Origin: Vesta saturnalis
Lineage: Eukaryota; Arthropoda; Insecta; Coleoptera; Lampyridae
DNA length: 64,000 nucleotides
Direction: 5' to 3'
NCBI GenBank assembly: GCA_036346205.1
Contig: JARFJB010000762.1
Coordinates: 124,001-188,000 of the forward strand
Shown: positions 24,645 to 35,429 of the stretch, one piece after another
Position numbering within the stretch: the first letter of the stretch is position 1
Layout of the letters: each line of letters opens with the position of its first letter
Position numbers and translations under genes: made by a program
Notes under the pieces: model-generated
What the model was told of the DNA's origin: nothing
What the model saw: only the letters and a program-made list of their open reading frames with translations
The model's database searches: none

Positions 24645-25230
24645 TGTTCCCCGGATTTACTACCAGTCCTATCTAAGATTTTTCAACGTCAATGTCATTC
24701 CTAAAGAAGGCAACGGACCGATCCATCTAACTACCGACCAATTGCCTTCACTTCCATATTGTCTATGGTTATGTAAAAGCAATTAATCAGCAACTAGTTT
24801 TTTTTTCCTTCTTGAATCTAATAAACTCCTAACACCATTATGGTTTTAGGCAGACTCATTCAACAGGTGATCTTTCATACGTAACCGAAGAATAAATTAG
24901 AACTATCCTGTGAAACAGTTCTAGTCGCTTGGTTATTTCGCGCATGCCTCAGGGATCACCGATAGCTCCTACACTTTTCTGCTATACATAAATGATCTTC
25001 TGGAATAATTAATTCGATCTATTTTTTGCGGACGACAGGCATCGCTCTTTATTGTAGTTCATCTCAGTACACTCATAATACCTTTCTCAGATGAAGATAT
25101 TAAAGCTGAAAGGCAATTTCAATCAACAAAGATATTCACACGTATCCCTGAATAGGGAAGAAATAATCTAGTTAAATTTAATGATAAGAAAACTCAGTGT
25201 TGCCTTGTGTCCGCCAAAAAAAAATCGCTC
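24645..25230 (+). pseudogene. non-LTR retrotransposon (LINE) RT fragment, + strand
   Basis: Degraded reverse transcriptase of the CR1/jockey-like kind. The fingers block (P-S-N-Y-R-P-I-A-F-T-S-I-L-S form) is at about 24722-24772. The palm block M-P-Q-G-S-P-I-A-P..FLLYINDLL is at about 24945-24998, the (F)ADD position near 25025, and LVKFN..KTQCC at about 25170-25203. Frameshifts occur between every block. It is a 5'- and 3'-truncated relic. Confidence 0.75.
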
Positions 25231-25929
25231 ATTTCCTGTTGTAAGTATGAATTGCTCAGTTCGATTACAATGTTAGAAATAACTGTATCTATTTCCTTTC
25301 GTGCTTCATAAGAGAATGATTTGCCAATGTCAATGAAGTAGTTCAAAAAAAGCATACAAAAACACGAAAAGAGAGGCACAATATACCTGCACCGCTTAGC
25401 ATAGTGCAGTGTGCAGTGACAGAACAGTGCTTAAATCAACTAAAATAATTTAATATTTTTAACGATAATATAAATGAATTATCATTCCTACATAAATAAT
25501 GAGTATTTCTAACAGATAACGGAAGATTATATTACAAATCATTAAAAAACCTTGGAAGACCTATAACCTAGATGTGAGTTGTATGCTCGTATTTTTGAAT
25601 AAGGGAAGCGAATTAAAAAAGATATCACTATGAGGTACAACGGTATTACACAGGCGTAAACATAGTAATTAAAGGTGAATAGAATAATAGATTTGAGCGC
25701 CAATGAAGAATATGACAAAGTAATTTACTGCGGTTAAAATAATTTGATATACTAAAGTTAATTTGACCAAGCAAACTGTTGTCGTGAATAGAACCATGAA
25801 TCAGTTTGTAAAGAAATGTTAACTGTCATGTTTTGCTTCTAATATCTAAGATTTGCATACGAAATAAATTTAATAAATTCGTATTTTAAACCAGAACTGG
25901 ATATTAACCATTAGTCTTAAAGAACAAGA

Positions 25930-26400
25930 ATCTTAAAGGTCTATTCTGCATCTTCTCAATATTGTAACTATGGATAAAATAATGACTCCAAATAATTGAT
26001 GCATACTCTATCTTTGCTCTTACCAGCGATGAGAACAATAATTTGAAGGTTCGGACAGATAATTTTTTTTCTGTGCTTATTAAAATATCCCAGATTTTGA
26101 AATGCTTTTCTACCCATATTATAATAGTGTTTAATAAATGTTAATTTGAGGATAACCTCTGTACTCCTTGTACCCGTAAATGTGGAACATTCCAGGTAGA
26201 GTTGCAACTCCGCATCATTTTCGTTGTTCTAAATAATTTAAGGTCATCTACGTATAGCACCATTTCTGTTGGACAGAATTAGTGATGTCATTAAACTATA
26301 TTAAAAATTGCAGATCCTAATACGGTACCTTGAGGCACTCCGGAATTAGCAAAGTCTTCTATAGATTTGCAACCTCGATACCAACACATAGTAGGAGCAT
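25930..26400 (-). pseudogene. LINE RT fragment, - strand
   Basis: On the minus strand the palm block reads IEDFANSGVPQGTVLGSAIF near 26290-26370, followed by a damaged DD box with DDLKLF-like sequence near 26230. The thumb and C-terminal block (about 25960-26060) reads LQIIVLIAGKSK in one frame and (L)VR.KIEYASIIW-like in another, typical of jockey-like LINEs. It differs from the + strand fragment at 24645, so two LINE relics adjoin in opposite orientation. Confidence 0.7.
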
Positions 26401-26517
26401 TGCGTTAAATAGAATTTTGGTAGTAATAACACATCACGCGGTACTCCGTAATATTTCAGTTTTTTAAACAATGCTTTATCTCCCGACAACCTGTTCTGCT
26501 ATATAAGTCCCAAATTA

Positions 26518-26760
26518 GACCGAGCTGGTAACGTAGTGGTGACACAACCTGCTTAGCATTTGGGAGGTAATGGGTTCGATTCCCATTACCGTCTACCTTG
26601 TATGAGGTTTTTCAGGGGGTTTTCCTCATACACATATAGCGGCATGGTCACTGCGTGTATGCACACCATGTGCGGCTACTTAGGCGAATGCTGGGGTAGT
26701 ATTTTCCCCCTCAGAAGCCTAACTCCGTTCCTTCCGATCCTATCCTGACCACACCCATCC
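26518..26760 (+). mobile_element. tRNA-derived SINE
   Basis: It has an RNA polymerase III A box TGGTAACGTAGTGG at 26526-26539 and a B box GGTTCGATTCC at 26573-26583, spaced as in tRNA genes. A body with TGAGGTTTTTCAGGGG and a mirrored TTTTCCTCATAC follows. Its tRNA head differs from the tRNA-headed repeat at 12 kb, so it is a separate SINE family. The 3' edge is uncertain. A poly-pyrimidine (TTTTC)n stretch at about 26884-26912 separates it from the LINE piece. Confidence 0.75.
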
Positions 26761-26929
26761 TTAATCCCACCATTCATATATATGTAATGTATATATGTAT
26801 GCTGGGAATCCGTGATTGTAGCTGAAGGAGCTAGGCGAGCTCGAGCAGCCCGCCCTCCCCCTTGGGGAGGGAATGAAATACGTGGTCTTTTCTTTTCTTT
26901 TCCTTTTCCTTATACGATATATAATTCTC

Positions 26930-27290
26930 ATCTCTGGGTTGGTGCTCCGCAATACGCTCTCGATATCGTTGACTACATTCAAAAAAGAGCGATTAGGCTT
27001 ACAAATGGCTCGTCCTTAACTTCTGATATACAATCCCTTGAGCGTATAAGAATAGTTTTAATTCTTTCTTTGTACTACCGGTATTATAATGGCTGTTGTG
27101 CTGCTGAATTACACTCTTTGAAACCGTTTAGGGCCACCTTTGCTAGGGATACTTGGATCCCACATTCACGTCATCAATATGCAGTACATATTTCAACTTG
27201 TACTCAACGGGCGGAATCCACATTCTTCCTCACGGATTTTAAACTCCGGAATGATCTTCATACTTCCTATTTATGATATGACAAAATCTA
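26930..27290 (+). pseudogene. LINE ORF2 C-terminal fragment
   Basis: The frame 26940-27276 reads ALDIVDYIQKRAIRLTNG, then SLERIRIVLILSLYYRYYNG, CCAAELHSL and RDTWIPHSRHQYAVH. This is the conserved C-terminal region after the RT thumb in CR1/jockey-like LINEs (vQrRAvrLI..slslFYRYyhG..s.El). A frameshift occurs near 27215. It is a 5'-truncated 3' end, the common fate of LINE insertions. Its closeness to the SINE may mean that the SINE was mobilised by a related LINE, but no shared tail could be shown. Confidence 0.75.
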
Positions 27291-27399
27291 CGGTAACCGT
27301 TCATATGCATCTTGGTAGCTCAAAATCCTTCCCGCCCTCTTAAGTGCTTTGGTACGTTAGAATAAACTTGGTCTGTTCAGTACAACGATTATTAAAAAA

Positions 27400-27900
27400 A
27401 ATACATATTTACACAATTTCCCATTCAAAGATAAGAATTTGTAAAAAACCGAAACGTTAACCTTCGAAGCGTTGCCAATTTAGTTATCACCAGTGTTTTT
27501 AACCCTTCAGTTGGTGACAAAACTTTAACTTATAAGTCAAGCATAATTTCTAGTGTTTCTTTAAATAATTTCTCGTGAGAGGTTGGTTATTTCTGTCTTA
27601 TTAACCTATATTGTCTCATAATGGAATGATTCCAAGAACGGCAATATTATAAAAATGAGATGTATGAGAAAAGTTATGTATGACAAATTTTACGCTATTG
27701 CCTGCCACAGAATTAATGATTATTTAGTTGACATTTGTCAAGTCTAACCAATCGTAATCGAATCGATAGTTTATTAATAAATCCGACATTGTACATTTAG
27801 AGGCAGAAAAGACACGCAACGTATTAAATCTGTAAGTATTTCTAGTAGTGTCACTGCCAGTAGTGCAATATATTTAAAAATACTGGTCTGAATGGGAGAA
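27400..27900. other. no recognisable feature
   Basis: AT-rich sequence with only chance-length open frames. Confidence 0.5.
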
Positions 27901-27911
27901 GCAACTATGAT

Positions 27912-29769
27912 ATGATAAATGCTCGCGTAAGGGACCTTAAGATATTTATATTTATAACATTTGGTTTTAGGTTTCACACTATCCAAGACATCATAATGGC
28001 AAGACCTCAAAATTTTGGGGTTTCACCTTTCGGAAATATCTACAAGGACCAAATTTGGCATTTTAATTCGAAAATTGAATATTTTACTTTAGACAAATTG
28101 GATCACCACGTTAAAACAGATTTTGATTTTGATGAGTTCATTATTATCTAGAATTTTGAAATTTATGGGTTACAAACACAAACTTGTCAATGGACAGAAA
28201 ATTTTATGTGAAATGAAACACGTCGTAGCCAAAATTAAGTTTTTGGGTAAATTTCTGCAGTTGCGAAGAAACGTAGATTTATCAAGATGTTTCTTAATAT
28301 CCATCGTTGGGTGCATGATTCTGACATCAAAAGTACAGAATTAAAAGTGAGAGTATAAGTTATATAATTTACACGCGGGGTGTAATTTAGTGTTTTTGGA
28401 AAACTGCGACTCGATTCGGGGAAAGAGGATGGAGATCAAAATAGTTTTATTAAACAGTTGATTGCTGCGCTGTCTAAACGGGTCTAGGACGTTTCGCCGC
28501 GGCCGATTCGCCGCTGCCGTTTCGCCGCGGCCGTTTCGCCGCCAGGCCGTTTCGCTGCCAGCCGTTTCGCCGTCGGGCCAGTTTGCCGCCAGAACAATTT
28601 TAATATTTGGAATAACATATACACCCATTACGAAGCTTTCTCTGTGTGTATTAAAAAAAACAGCACGTCTATTGCTTCTTATTTTTTTTAATCATTTTAG
28701 AAAAATATTTTTTAACGCTTTTTTGTTTAGAAAATTAATATGGCAATGTTTATTTCTTATAAGGTACAGTATCTAAACTTTCCCTCTAATTTAATAAAAA
28801 AAAACCAAGAATCGATTAACCTAAGTTGATGTCTTGTTTACTCAAAGATATTACATAACGGAATTAATGTAGTTAATTCAAAAATTATTACTTAGACAAC
28901 TAGGAATTTACATAGGCTATAATGGATAATACCTAGTATTATTTTACTGTTACTGTTAAAACAGTGTAATATAATAAATAAAAATATATTACTAGTACAT
29001 AAATTCTTATTTGGAAATTTTCTAAAAGAACAAAACATCAGCGTTAAAACACATCTTTTTAGAAGTATAAAAAATAAGCGTTGCCATATTAATTTTCTGA
29101 AAGTACAAAATAAGCTTTAAAAAATATATTTCTAAAAAGATTAAAAATTTTTAATACGCACAGAGAAAGCTTCGTAATGGGCGTATATGTTATTCCAAAT
29201 ACTAAAATTGTTCTGGCGGCGAACTGGCCCGGCGGCGAAATGGCCTGACGGCGAAACGGCCGCGGCAAACCGGTGGCGGCAAATCGGCGGTCTAAACTAC
29301 CCGTAAATTGTGTTGTGGTTATGGATAATGCACCGTATCCGTCGATGCAGTTAGACAAAGAACCCTCATTTTCTAGTAAGAAAGATCATCTGCAGCAGTG
29401 GTTTGTTACGCATGGGGTCGAAATTGAGGGCAAAATTACAAAAATCAGCTGTAGAATTCGACTTCCTTACCATTGTCAATATAACCCTGTTGGTATGGTG
29501 TGGGGTTTTTATAAAGATTATTACGATAGCAAATAAGTTCTGAACATCTATCGAAAGATAAGGTTCAGAAATTATGGTTTTATCCAAATGTTCTCCAGAA
29601 TGTGGCAAAATTTTTGTTCGCACACTGGAAAGATTATTTCAAATGATTGGGAGAAACATATGGGAAATGTTTCGATCGAAAATATACCACCTGATACTAG
29701 GAGAATTCTTTAGATTCAGATAGTGATATGGATTCAGATTCTTCTGGTGATATAATACAATTGGAATAA
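27912..29769 (+). pseudogene. IS630/Tc1-mariner-type transposase pseudogene, split
   Basis: The 3' half (29297-29535) reads LPVNCVVVMDNAPYPSMQLD, the second catalytic Asp block, then an Ile/Leu-poor helix, then RLPYHCQYNPVGMVW, the third acidic block, where the usual NPIE is altered to NPVG. A Ser/Asp-rich tail (DSDSDMDSDSS) precedes a stop at 29767-29769. The 5' half is much more degraded; only FIKQLIAAL at its end aligns clearly, immediately before the insertion. The two halves rejoin in frame when the foldback element (28480-29289) and one copy of its 8-bp duplication are removed. Confidence 0.8.
28480..29289. mobile_element. GC-rich foldback element with 8-bp target duplication
   Basis: GTCTAAAC flanks it on both sides (28472-28479 and 29290-29297). 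The outer part of each arm is made of tandem GCCGTTTCGCCGC-like subrepeats, strikingly GC-rich in AT-rich surroundings. The arms continue inward as an inverted repeat of about 220-280 bp that includes GTATTTGGAATAACATATAC and ATTACGAAGCTTTCTCTGTG. The centre is AT-rich and has no ORF. The 8-bp duplication suits hAT- or P-like mobilisation, but the ends do not match a superfamily that I can name. Confidence 0.85.
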
Positions 29770-30605
29770 AACTCCACTGTTTGGCATCAAAATTTTAGTC
29801 AGGTCGTGTCTGTGGATACGAAAGCAGTAATCTTATGGTCAATTCCATTTATCTACAACGTAAATGGTATTTACTTTCATGTGTACGTAACAGTCAAGAA
29901 AAGAACGACGTAGCAAATTGCATCACGAAAGCAAATTTTCATTCACATTGGATTACTCATGAAAAAGTATTGACTATTGACTTTCCGAGCGAAGAACTAG
30001 GTTTGCATATACATACCTCTATATCATGTTTAATGCCAAGAAAAAACAGAGAAATATACAACAGGTAATTTTTATCACGAAAGCAAGTTTTCTCATACCT
30101 ATGAAATTTCGCTCTGGATTTCCTGCATATTTCTCCCCTGTTATGTTAGATAAGACACGATGTTGTTATTTATGCCCAATGTAAATTACATTACATATAA
30201 ATTACAATGTCCGTTTCATGTAGGTAATAGACGTTCAAGGTCTGAAGATTGAAATTTCCTTTTTTTGAATAGGTCACTCGAGATTCAACGATTTTCGTGC
30301 AAAAAAAATCTAAATAGCGTGAAAAACTATATTGTAACGCTGCATTAGTTTCACTGTAAAAATATAACCTACAATTTTTAAAAGTCAAGCTACGGTAGTA
30401 ACTTTTTATTCTTTTGACAACCACACTCTGCCTAGTCTCCATGCCTTGGTCTAATGTATAATATGATGAAATAGAGTATAAGTATAGTTACGAAAATGGT
30501 TAATCCTACAGCGAGAAGAGATTTATTTAAATATATCTTCGAAAATTATTGAGACCCAAATAAAAATTCATGTCACACAATGACACGAAAAAAATCTGTG
30601 TTAAG
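29770..30605. other. unassigned sequence before hAT relic
   Basis: An open frame at 29835-30068 and a minus-strand frame at 30191-30442 have no recognisable motifs. The interval may contain the degraded 5' part of the hAT relic that follows. Confidence 0.4.
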
Positions 30606-30609
30606 AGGA

Positions 30610-30914
30610 AGATGTGTAAAATTTCTTGTCTCTAACAAAGGAATTGGTAAACGGACTTCCTGAGTTGTTAGAAAAAATGAATCTAGTACCTGTTTCTGAG
30701 ACACGGCGAGGTAATAAATGTTCAATTACAGAACTGGCAGCAAATTTTGAAAAAAATCCACATGTAATAACTCAAACGGAAAATCAATGGTCTCTGATTC
30801 ATTTATCGAATTGTTATGAAGGTAGTAATACCGAAAAATTTTGGGCTGAAGTCTGTAATTTTCGCGATACCTCAGGTGACAGCCCATTTCAGAATTTAGT
30901 GCAAATAGCATATA
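30610..30914 (+). pseudogene. hAT-like transposase C-terminal fragment, 5' part
   Basis: The frame 30626-30937 reads LPELLEKMNLVPVSETRRGN, KCSITELAANFEK and NQWSLIHLSNCYEG, then FWAEVCNF and GDSPFQNLVQIAY. This is the segment leading into the hAT dimerisation region. It breaks at 30914, where a Tc1 element is inserted, and continues at 32067. It likely came from a BED-finger hAT whose N-terminal two thirds are gone. Confidence 0.7.
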
Positions 30915-32064
30915 TACTGGCCGCCATAAATAAATGAACACCCAGTAAACGCTAATGTATTTTAATGAAATTTTCAGAAAATGTGTATTATTCCTATTAA
31001 GAAAGGATGAAAATTTCAGCAAGATACAATAAAGATTAATCAAGTAATTATCGACAATGGAACAAAAACTCTTTTTTTTATTTGACATTAGTTATTTAAG
31101 CGTCAATGTTAAGCATATTTGTAAGCTTAATAAGTAAACACATTAAAGTTGAAATAATGCCTCCTGTACGACATAGTGCTCTTCGGCTTTAGCTCTTCGG
31201 GATCGTTTTCATCAACAAGGGAAATTGGTGATAGATGGAAGGATTAACTGATCATCAAATCTCCTTACGATTGACATATCGAAGAATTCGATCTTTGGGC
31301 TCAGATCATACCGACCATTGGTTTGTTTACCTCTAACTCCACACCATCCTACTGCACGGCGGCAATGGTGCAACGCGAGGTTGCATTGGAATGTGCAATG
31401 GAATCAAGTCATCTTTAGTGACGAATCTCGATTTTGTTTATGGGCTCATGATGATCGCAGAATGGTTAGAAGACGTCCTGGGGAAAGACGCAATTTGCAG
31501 TTTCCTGTACAACGACATACTGCTCTCACTAAAGGTGTGATGGTGTGTGCCATGGAAGCAGATCTCCTCTAGTAGTTATTGAGGGAACATTAAATGCAAA
31601 ACGTTCTTGAAGAAATGCAAGAAATAGAAAATCCAATTTTTCAGCAAGATAATGCGCGGCTGCATACCGTGAGGGTTGCTGTGGAGTTTCTAAATACTGC
31701 TACTGTTGATCTACTTCCATGGCCTTCTCGTTCGCCAGACTTATCACCAATTGAACATTTGTGGGATATGGTAGGACGAAGAATAAATGATCTACAGCCA
31801 CTCCCAAATAATGTAGATGCCCACGGATTTTAGAATCGTGGGATAGTATACCTCAGGTTAGTACACATTCACTCATTTCAACTATGTCTAATCGACTAAC
31901 TGAATATATTAGAAACAGAGGAGGTCGACCCTCCTCTGTTTCTCACACATTATTAGTCCTAAACGTTCATCGTTTATTAATAGGCATAAAATACACGTAT
32001 TTTGAAAATTTCATTAAAATACATCGGCGTGTACTGTGTGCTCATTTATTTATGGCGGCCAGTG
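30915..32064 (+). mobile_element. Tc1 element (copy 2) inserted in hAT relic
   Basis: Terminal inverted repeats of about 38 bp (30915-30952 and 32027-32064) begin YACTGGCCGCCATAAATAAA. TA duplications flank it (30913-30914 and 32065-32066), the signature of Tc1/mariner insertion. It is 1,150 bp long with a single damaged transposase frame, so both ends are intact although it cannot move by itself. Confidence 0.9.
31157..31935 (+). pseudogene. Tc1-family transposase pseudogene (copy 2)
   Basis: Starts MPPVRHSALR at 31157. Conserved blocks are TYRRIRSLG, CLPLTPHHPTARRQWCNARL, VIFSDESRFCLWAHD (first Asp), RHTALTKGVMV, NPIFQQDNARLHTVRVA (second Asp; the usual ARPH is ARLH), and PWPSRSPDLSPIEHLWDMVG with the final Glu/Asp region intact. 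The end reads NRLTEYIRNRGGRPS. Stops and frameshifts occur at about 31188, 31310, 31545-31600 and 31833. The N-terminal helix-turn-helix is mostly missing, so the element is internally deleted as well as mutated. It is related to copy 1 at 5000. Confidence 0.88.
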
Positions 32065-32066
32065 TA

Positions 32067-32200
32067 AATATTAATTAGTTTGCCACATACAAATGCTGAA
32101 CTAGAGCGAATATTTAGTAAGATTAATGTTAATAAAAGTAAAACTCAGAATAGAATGGAATTAAATTTGTTCAACTATACACATCACAAAAGTCTAGGGA
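32067..32200 (+). pseudogene. hAT-like transposase C-terminal fragment, 3' part
   Basis: PHTNAELERIFSKINVNKSK is the hAT C-terminal dimerisation signature (usually lPhsnAeVERiFS). The following TQNRMELNLFNYTH matches the usual rNRm..etL end. It continues the frame interrupted at 30914. Confidence 0.85.
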
Positions 32201-32294
32201 AAACGTTGATTTTATACAATCACAAGAAATTAAAGTGTCCGCTCTTAAAGTACTCATTAATTAAATTTAGTGACATTGCTTCCTCTTTGGTTTA

Positions 32295-33010
32295 AAACGT
32301 CTACATCTTCTAGGCATTGATAGAATTATCTATTGTATCTTGTGGTAACTGTTGCCAGTGTCTCACAAGGGTATCACGAGGCTGAATCCGAGTATGAATT
32401 TCAACTAATTCACACTCAATGCTTTTTTCCAAGACGCGTTCAATAACATTTAAGTCTGGGAACTGCGCAGGCCATGATAAAACAGAAATGTTTTCGTCTT
32501 TAAGCCACTTGGTAACAGCACCTTCAACGTGGAGGGTGGCATTATCAAGCATCAGCGTGAACCCAGCTCAACAGCACTTGCGAATGAAAGCACTGTAGAC
32601 CGCAGTGCCCTATTTAGATAATGAAGAAAAATGAGATCGGTTTTTCCGTCAATGCAGATACCACCCCATATCATTACGGCACATCCTTTGTGAGCCTTTC
32701 CAAGTTACCAGATTGTCTCCACACTCTATCTCTTGTACTGCCCTAGACCATTACTTTATGTCTACAGAACATGCTCTTCAGCCCATTCTACTCTGCGTGC
32801 TCGATTACCATGCTGAATTGGCGGGATTCTTATTAGACGTCGGGCATGCTGATCAGCTTCATGCAATCGCTTTCTACTTGCTGGAGAGTTGTTACATTAT
32901 GTCTGAAGCTGTACAACCGATTGTTCAGCTGTAACTGTTGGTCATCGCCTAGCTTCCAAAGTGAACTAGCGATTTTGAACTGCGTCCACGGCCTGAATCT
33001 TGCTCGCTAG
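32295..33010 (-). pseudogene. Tc1-like transposase pseudogene (copy 3)
   Basis: Reading down from about 33010: a degraded DNA-binding region with SPASRKRLHEADQHARR; then GCAVMIWGGICIDGKTDLIF near 32640-32690; then LMLDNATLHVEGAVTKWLKD (second Asp block, usually DNA.pH) and SVLSWPAQFPDLNVIERV (third acidic block with a terminal Glu) at 32420-32550. It ends MPRRCRRF-like. The first Asp block is lost to frameshifts. It belongs to a different Tc1 subfamily from copies 1 and 2. Terminal repeats were not found. Confidence 0.82.
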
Positions 33011-33388
33011 GTTCTCCAGAAGTCTTATATATCTACGCCACAAGAACAGCACTAATAAAACTTAAAGCACCCCATAATACGCTTAAATCAACTGTAAATG
33101 ATGATTTTGTTTTAGTAGAATTGAAAATTAAGCATTTGCATTTATTTGTTTTACAGAAATATGTGATAACAAAATTAATTTATATCGATAAAGATTATAT
33201 GTCCCTAGTTTTTTGTGATTTGTGTATATTTTGTATATAAAGTGTGGGTTGCAAAAACTTACCAAATGTTGTGTGTCTTCCTGATGATAAACAAATTGGT
33301 ACAAAACAAACTTTTAATTTAAACATGGCTAACATAATAACAACTTAGAAATTATTATTAATATTATTAAATACATAAATAAAAAGTT

Positions 33389-33461
33389 TACCTCGAGTAG
33401 GATTTGAACCTACGACATGTATTTTCTAGAGTACCGCGCTAACCAACTGCGCTATCGAGAT
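33389..33461 (-). ncRNA. degraded tRNA-like repeat head
   Basis: The acceptor ATCTCGA/TCGAGGT and T arm are kept. The anticodon stem-loop has a base missing and substitutions (CTAGAAAATAC), so it is a pseudo-tRNA. Confidence 0.55.
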
Positions 33462-33518
33462 TCAAGCCCCAATCGACGTAAATTTTGTCTTTATGTATGT
33501 AAATTCTAAATATACATT

Positions 33519-33572
33519 TGCATCGATTGGGGCTTGAATCGCGATAGCCAGTTGGTTAGCGCGGTACTCTGG
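33519..33572 (+). ncRNA. truncated tRNA-like repeat head
   Basis: The acceptor and D arm through GCGGTACTCT are present, after which the anticodon loop and T arm are deleted and the sequence jumps to GGAGGTAAAC. It lies 60 bp from the minus-strand copy, forming a palindrome centred near 33490. Confidence 0.55.
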
Positions 33573-33784
33573 AGGTAAACTTTTAGTTATGTATTTAATA
33601 ACATTAATAATAATTTTTAATTACATATTTACCTTTGAACTGATTCGTTCACAAAATAATAATTTAATAATAGCCTTCGCTTTGGTATGTGTGAATCCTT
33701 GTGATATTGCAGGCTCACATTTCATCAATATAAGTCATTTGATTTTAATCTCATTATATTTAGAATTTACATCAGTTCTACATA

Positions 33785-34470
33785 CAGTCCGCGCGGCCAA
33801 AGAATGCCTGAACGTTGGATGCACATTCGTCCAACTCCAAGTCTCTTAAGAGCGTCATGTCAGTGGCGTCGCCACCAAAAGCGCATTCCGTTTATTATCA
33901 TGTATTACACTAATTAATTATTTATTTCTGTTATTAATTTACATACGTACTTGTTAATTTAACTTTATTACAATTATTGCAACAAAACGACAGTGAACCA
34001 TTTTGTGTCCTATGTGAATTTTAAAGGTAATTATCGCCGTTTGAGTAACTTTTCCCCATAGTGTATGGAAGTATAAAAATTGATTACCTAAGAAATATCA
34101 TAATTTTTTTAAATCCTGAATAATACTTTTAAAATACAGCCTATTCTGTTTCTATAATTAAAAATCGAACTTATACTTTTTTGATTTTCATAAACGATTA
34201 AACTGTTGTGTTCATTTGTAATTCAAAGATAAAATTTATTACTTGTCAACATGGTTATTTTTTTATTTTATAAATGTTTAAACTATTACTGTTCATATGT
34301 AATGCAAATAAATAAAATATTTTAAAATTTCGTGTGGTTTGGTGACGAATAATTGAAAACGCGACACCGAATCCACTGGTAATGCTTTCAGTCGTTATTG
34401 CGTTAACGAGTGCGGCTGAATGCATGAACATCCATGCGCGACACGAGGCATTCTTTGGCCGCGCGGACTG
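33785..34470. mobile_element. MITE with 25-bp inverted repeats and TA duplication
   Basis: Perfect 25-bp terminal inverted repeats (33785-33809 and 34446-34470) begin CAGTCCGCGCGGCCAAAGAA. TA flanks both ends (33783-33784 and 34471-34472). Removing the element and one TA restores the repeat unit CTACATACATAAAG seen intact at the 12-kb array. It is 686 bp long with no transposase. CAGT ends and TA targets point to a Tc1/mariner-type mobiliser. A short internal palindrome, GTGGCGTCGCCAC, lies at about 33862. Confidence 0.88.
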
Positions 34471-34506
34471 TACATAAAGACAAAATTTACATCCGTTGGG
34501 GCTGGA

Positions 34507-34580
34507 ATCTCGATAGCGCAGTTGGTTAGCCCGTTTCTCTAGCAAAGTGCAGGTCGTAGGTTCAAATCCTATTCGAGGTA
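34507..34580 (+). ncRNA. tRNA-like repeat head, mismatched anticodon stem
   Basis: The acceptor ATCTCGA/TCGAGGT, D arm and T arm are recognisable and the loop CTAGCAA is kept. The anticodon stem (TTTCT/AGTGC) and part of the D stem no longer pair. It belongs to the same repeat family as 12437-12510. Confidence 0.6.
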
Positions 34581-34699
34581 AACTTTTTATTTATGTATTT
34601 AATAACATTAATAATAATTTTTAATTACATATTCACCTTTGAACTTATTCGTTCATAACAATAACTTATAATAATAACAATTTAGAAATTGTAGTTTAA

Positions 34700-35425
34700 A
34701 GTTTAACTGATAAATAAAGCTTTTCTTTTCGTGTTTTTTTATCGATATTTTTAGTGATTTATAGTGACTTCTGAAAATCGTTTTAGTGATATTTGTCAAA
34801 ACGGTGTTGGCAACACTGAGCGACGGCGGTGTAACGCCTTGTTTAAATTAATTTGATCGCAAATTAAAAATAAATAATATTGCAATTTTAATTGTTTTAA
34901 ATAAAATATACCATTGATAATAACTGAATAAATAATAACGTGAGGGTCTCTGTCGTTTAAAACAATTAGTATGTAAAATGTTTTACATTTCATAAGAGCA
35001 ATGAAAGATTTTATAATTATAATTAGTTTTAGAAACGTAAACTTTTCACATAGTTCTGGTATAGTAAGCAGTACACATACTGTGCACAAGTACAAGAAAA
35101 AAAAAGGATAATTCTTTAATTGGTATATACAATGAATGCGGTAATTAGTGCATTAAAAAAATGATTCTTATGTAAATAAAATGTATGCGCTCTTGATCTT
35201 CATAAATTAGCATTTTAAGCAACTATCATCTAGGTATTCGCATTTAAGCAAGAAAAATGGCAAATCGTTTGCATAAAAACTTAATTATATAACATTCGCC
35301 TACGTTAAATAATACATAATATCGATGAAATTGTTATAATGTGACCTTGAATTAAATCATGTTCAGTGTTTAGAGAAAAGTAAAGGCCTAGAGGTACGTA
35401 TACTAGAAACTAATTAAAAAAAGCC
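34700..35425. other. no recognisable feature
   Basis: AT-rich sequence; no families or element ends recognised. Confidence 0.5.
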
Positions 35426-35429
35426 ACAA

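Larger units (their letters stand above)
33354..34670. repeat. composite, partly inverted multimer of the tRNA-headed repeat
   Basis: Near-identical 20-bp sequences (33334-33353 and 34671-34690; 19 of 20 match) flank the block. Inside, a minus-strand tRNA head (about 33389-33461) is followed head to head by a plus-strand unit (from about 33519) whose body holds a 686-bp MITE, and then by a second plus-strand tRNA head (34507-34580) with its body. The unit is the same as at 12072-12810. The flanking duplication suggests that the multimer was inserted as one piece and that the MITE came later. Confidence 0.72.
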
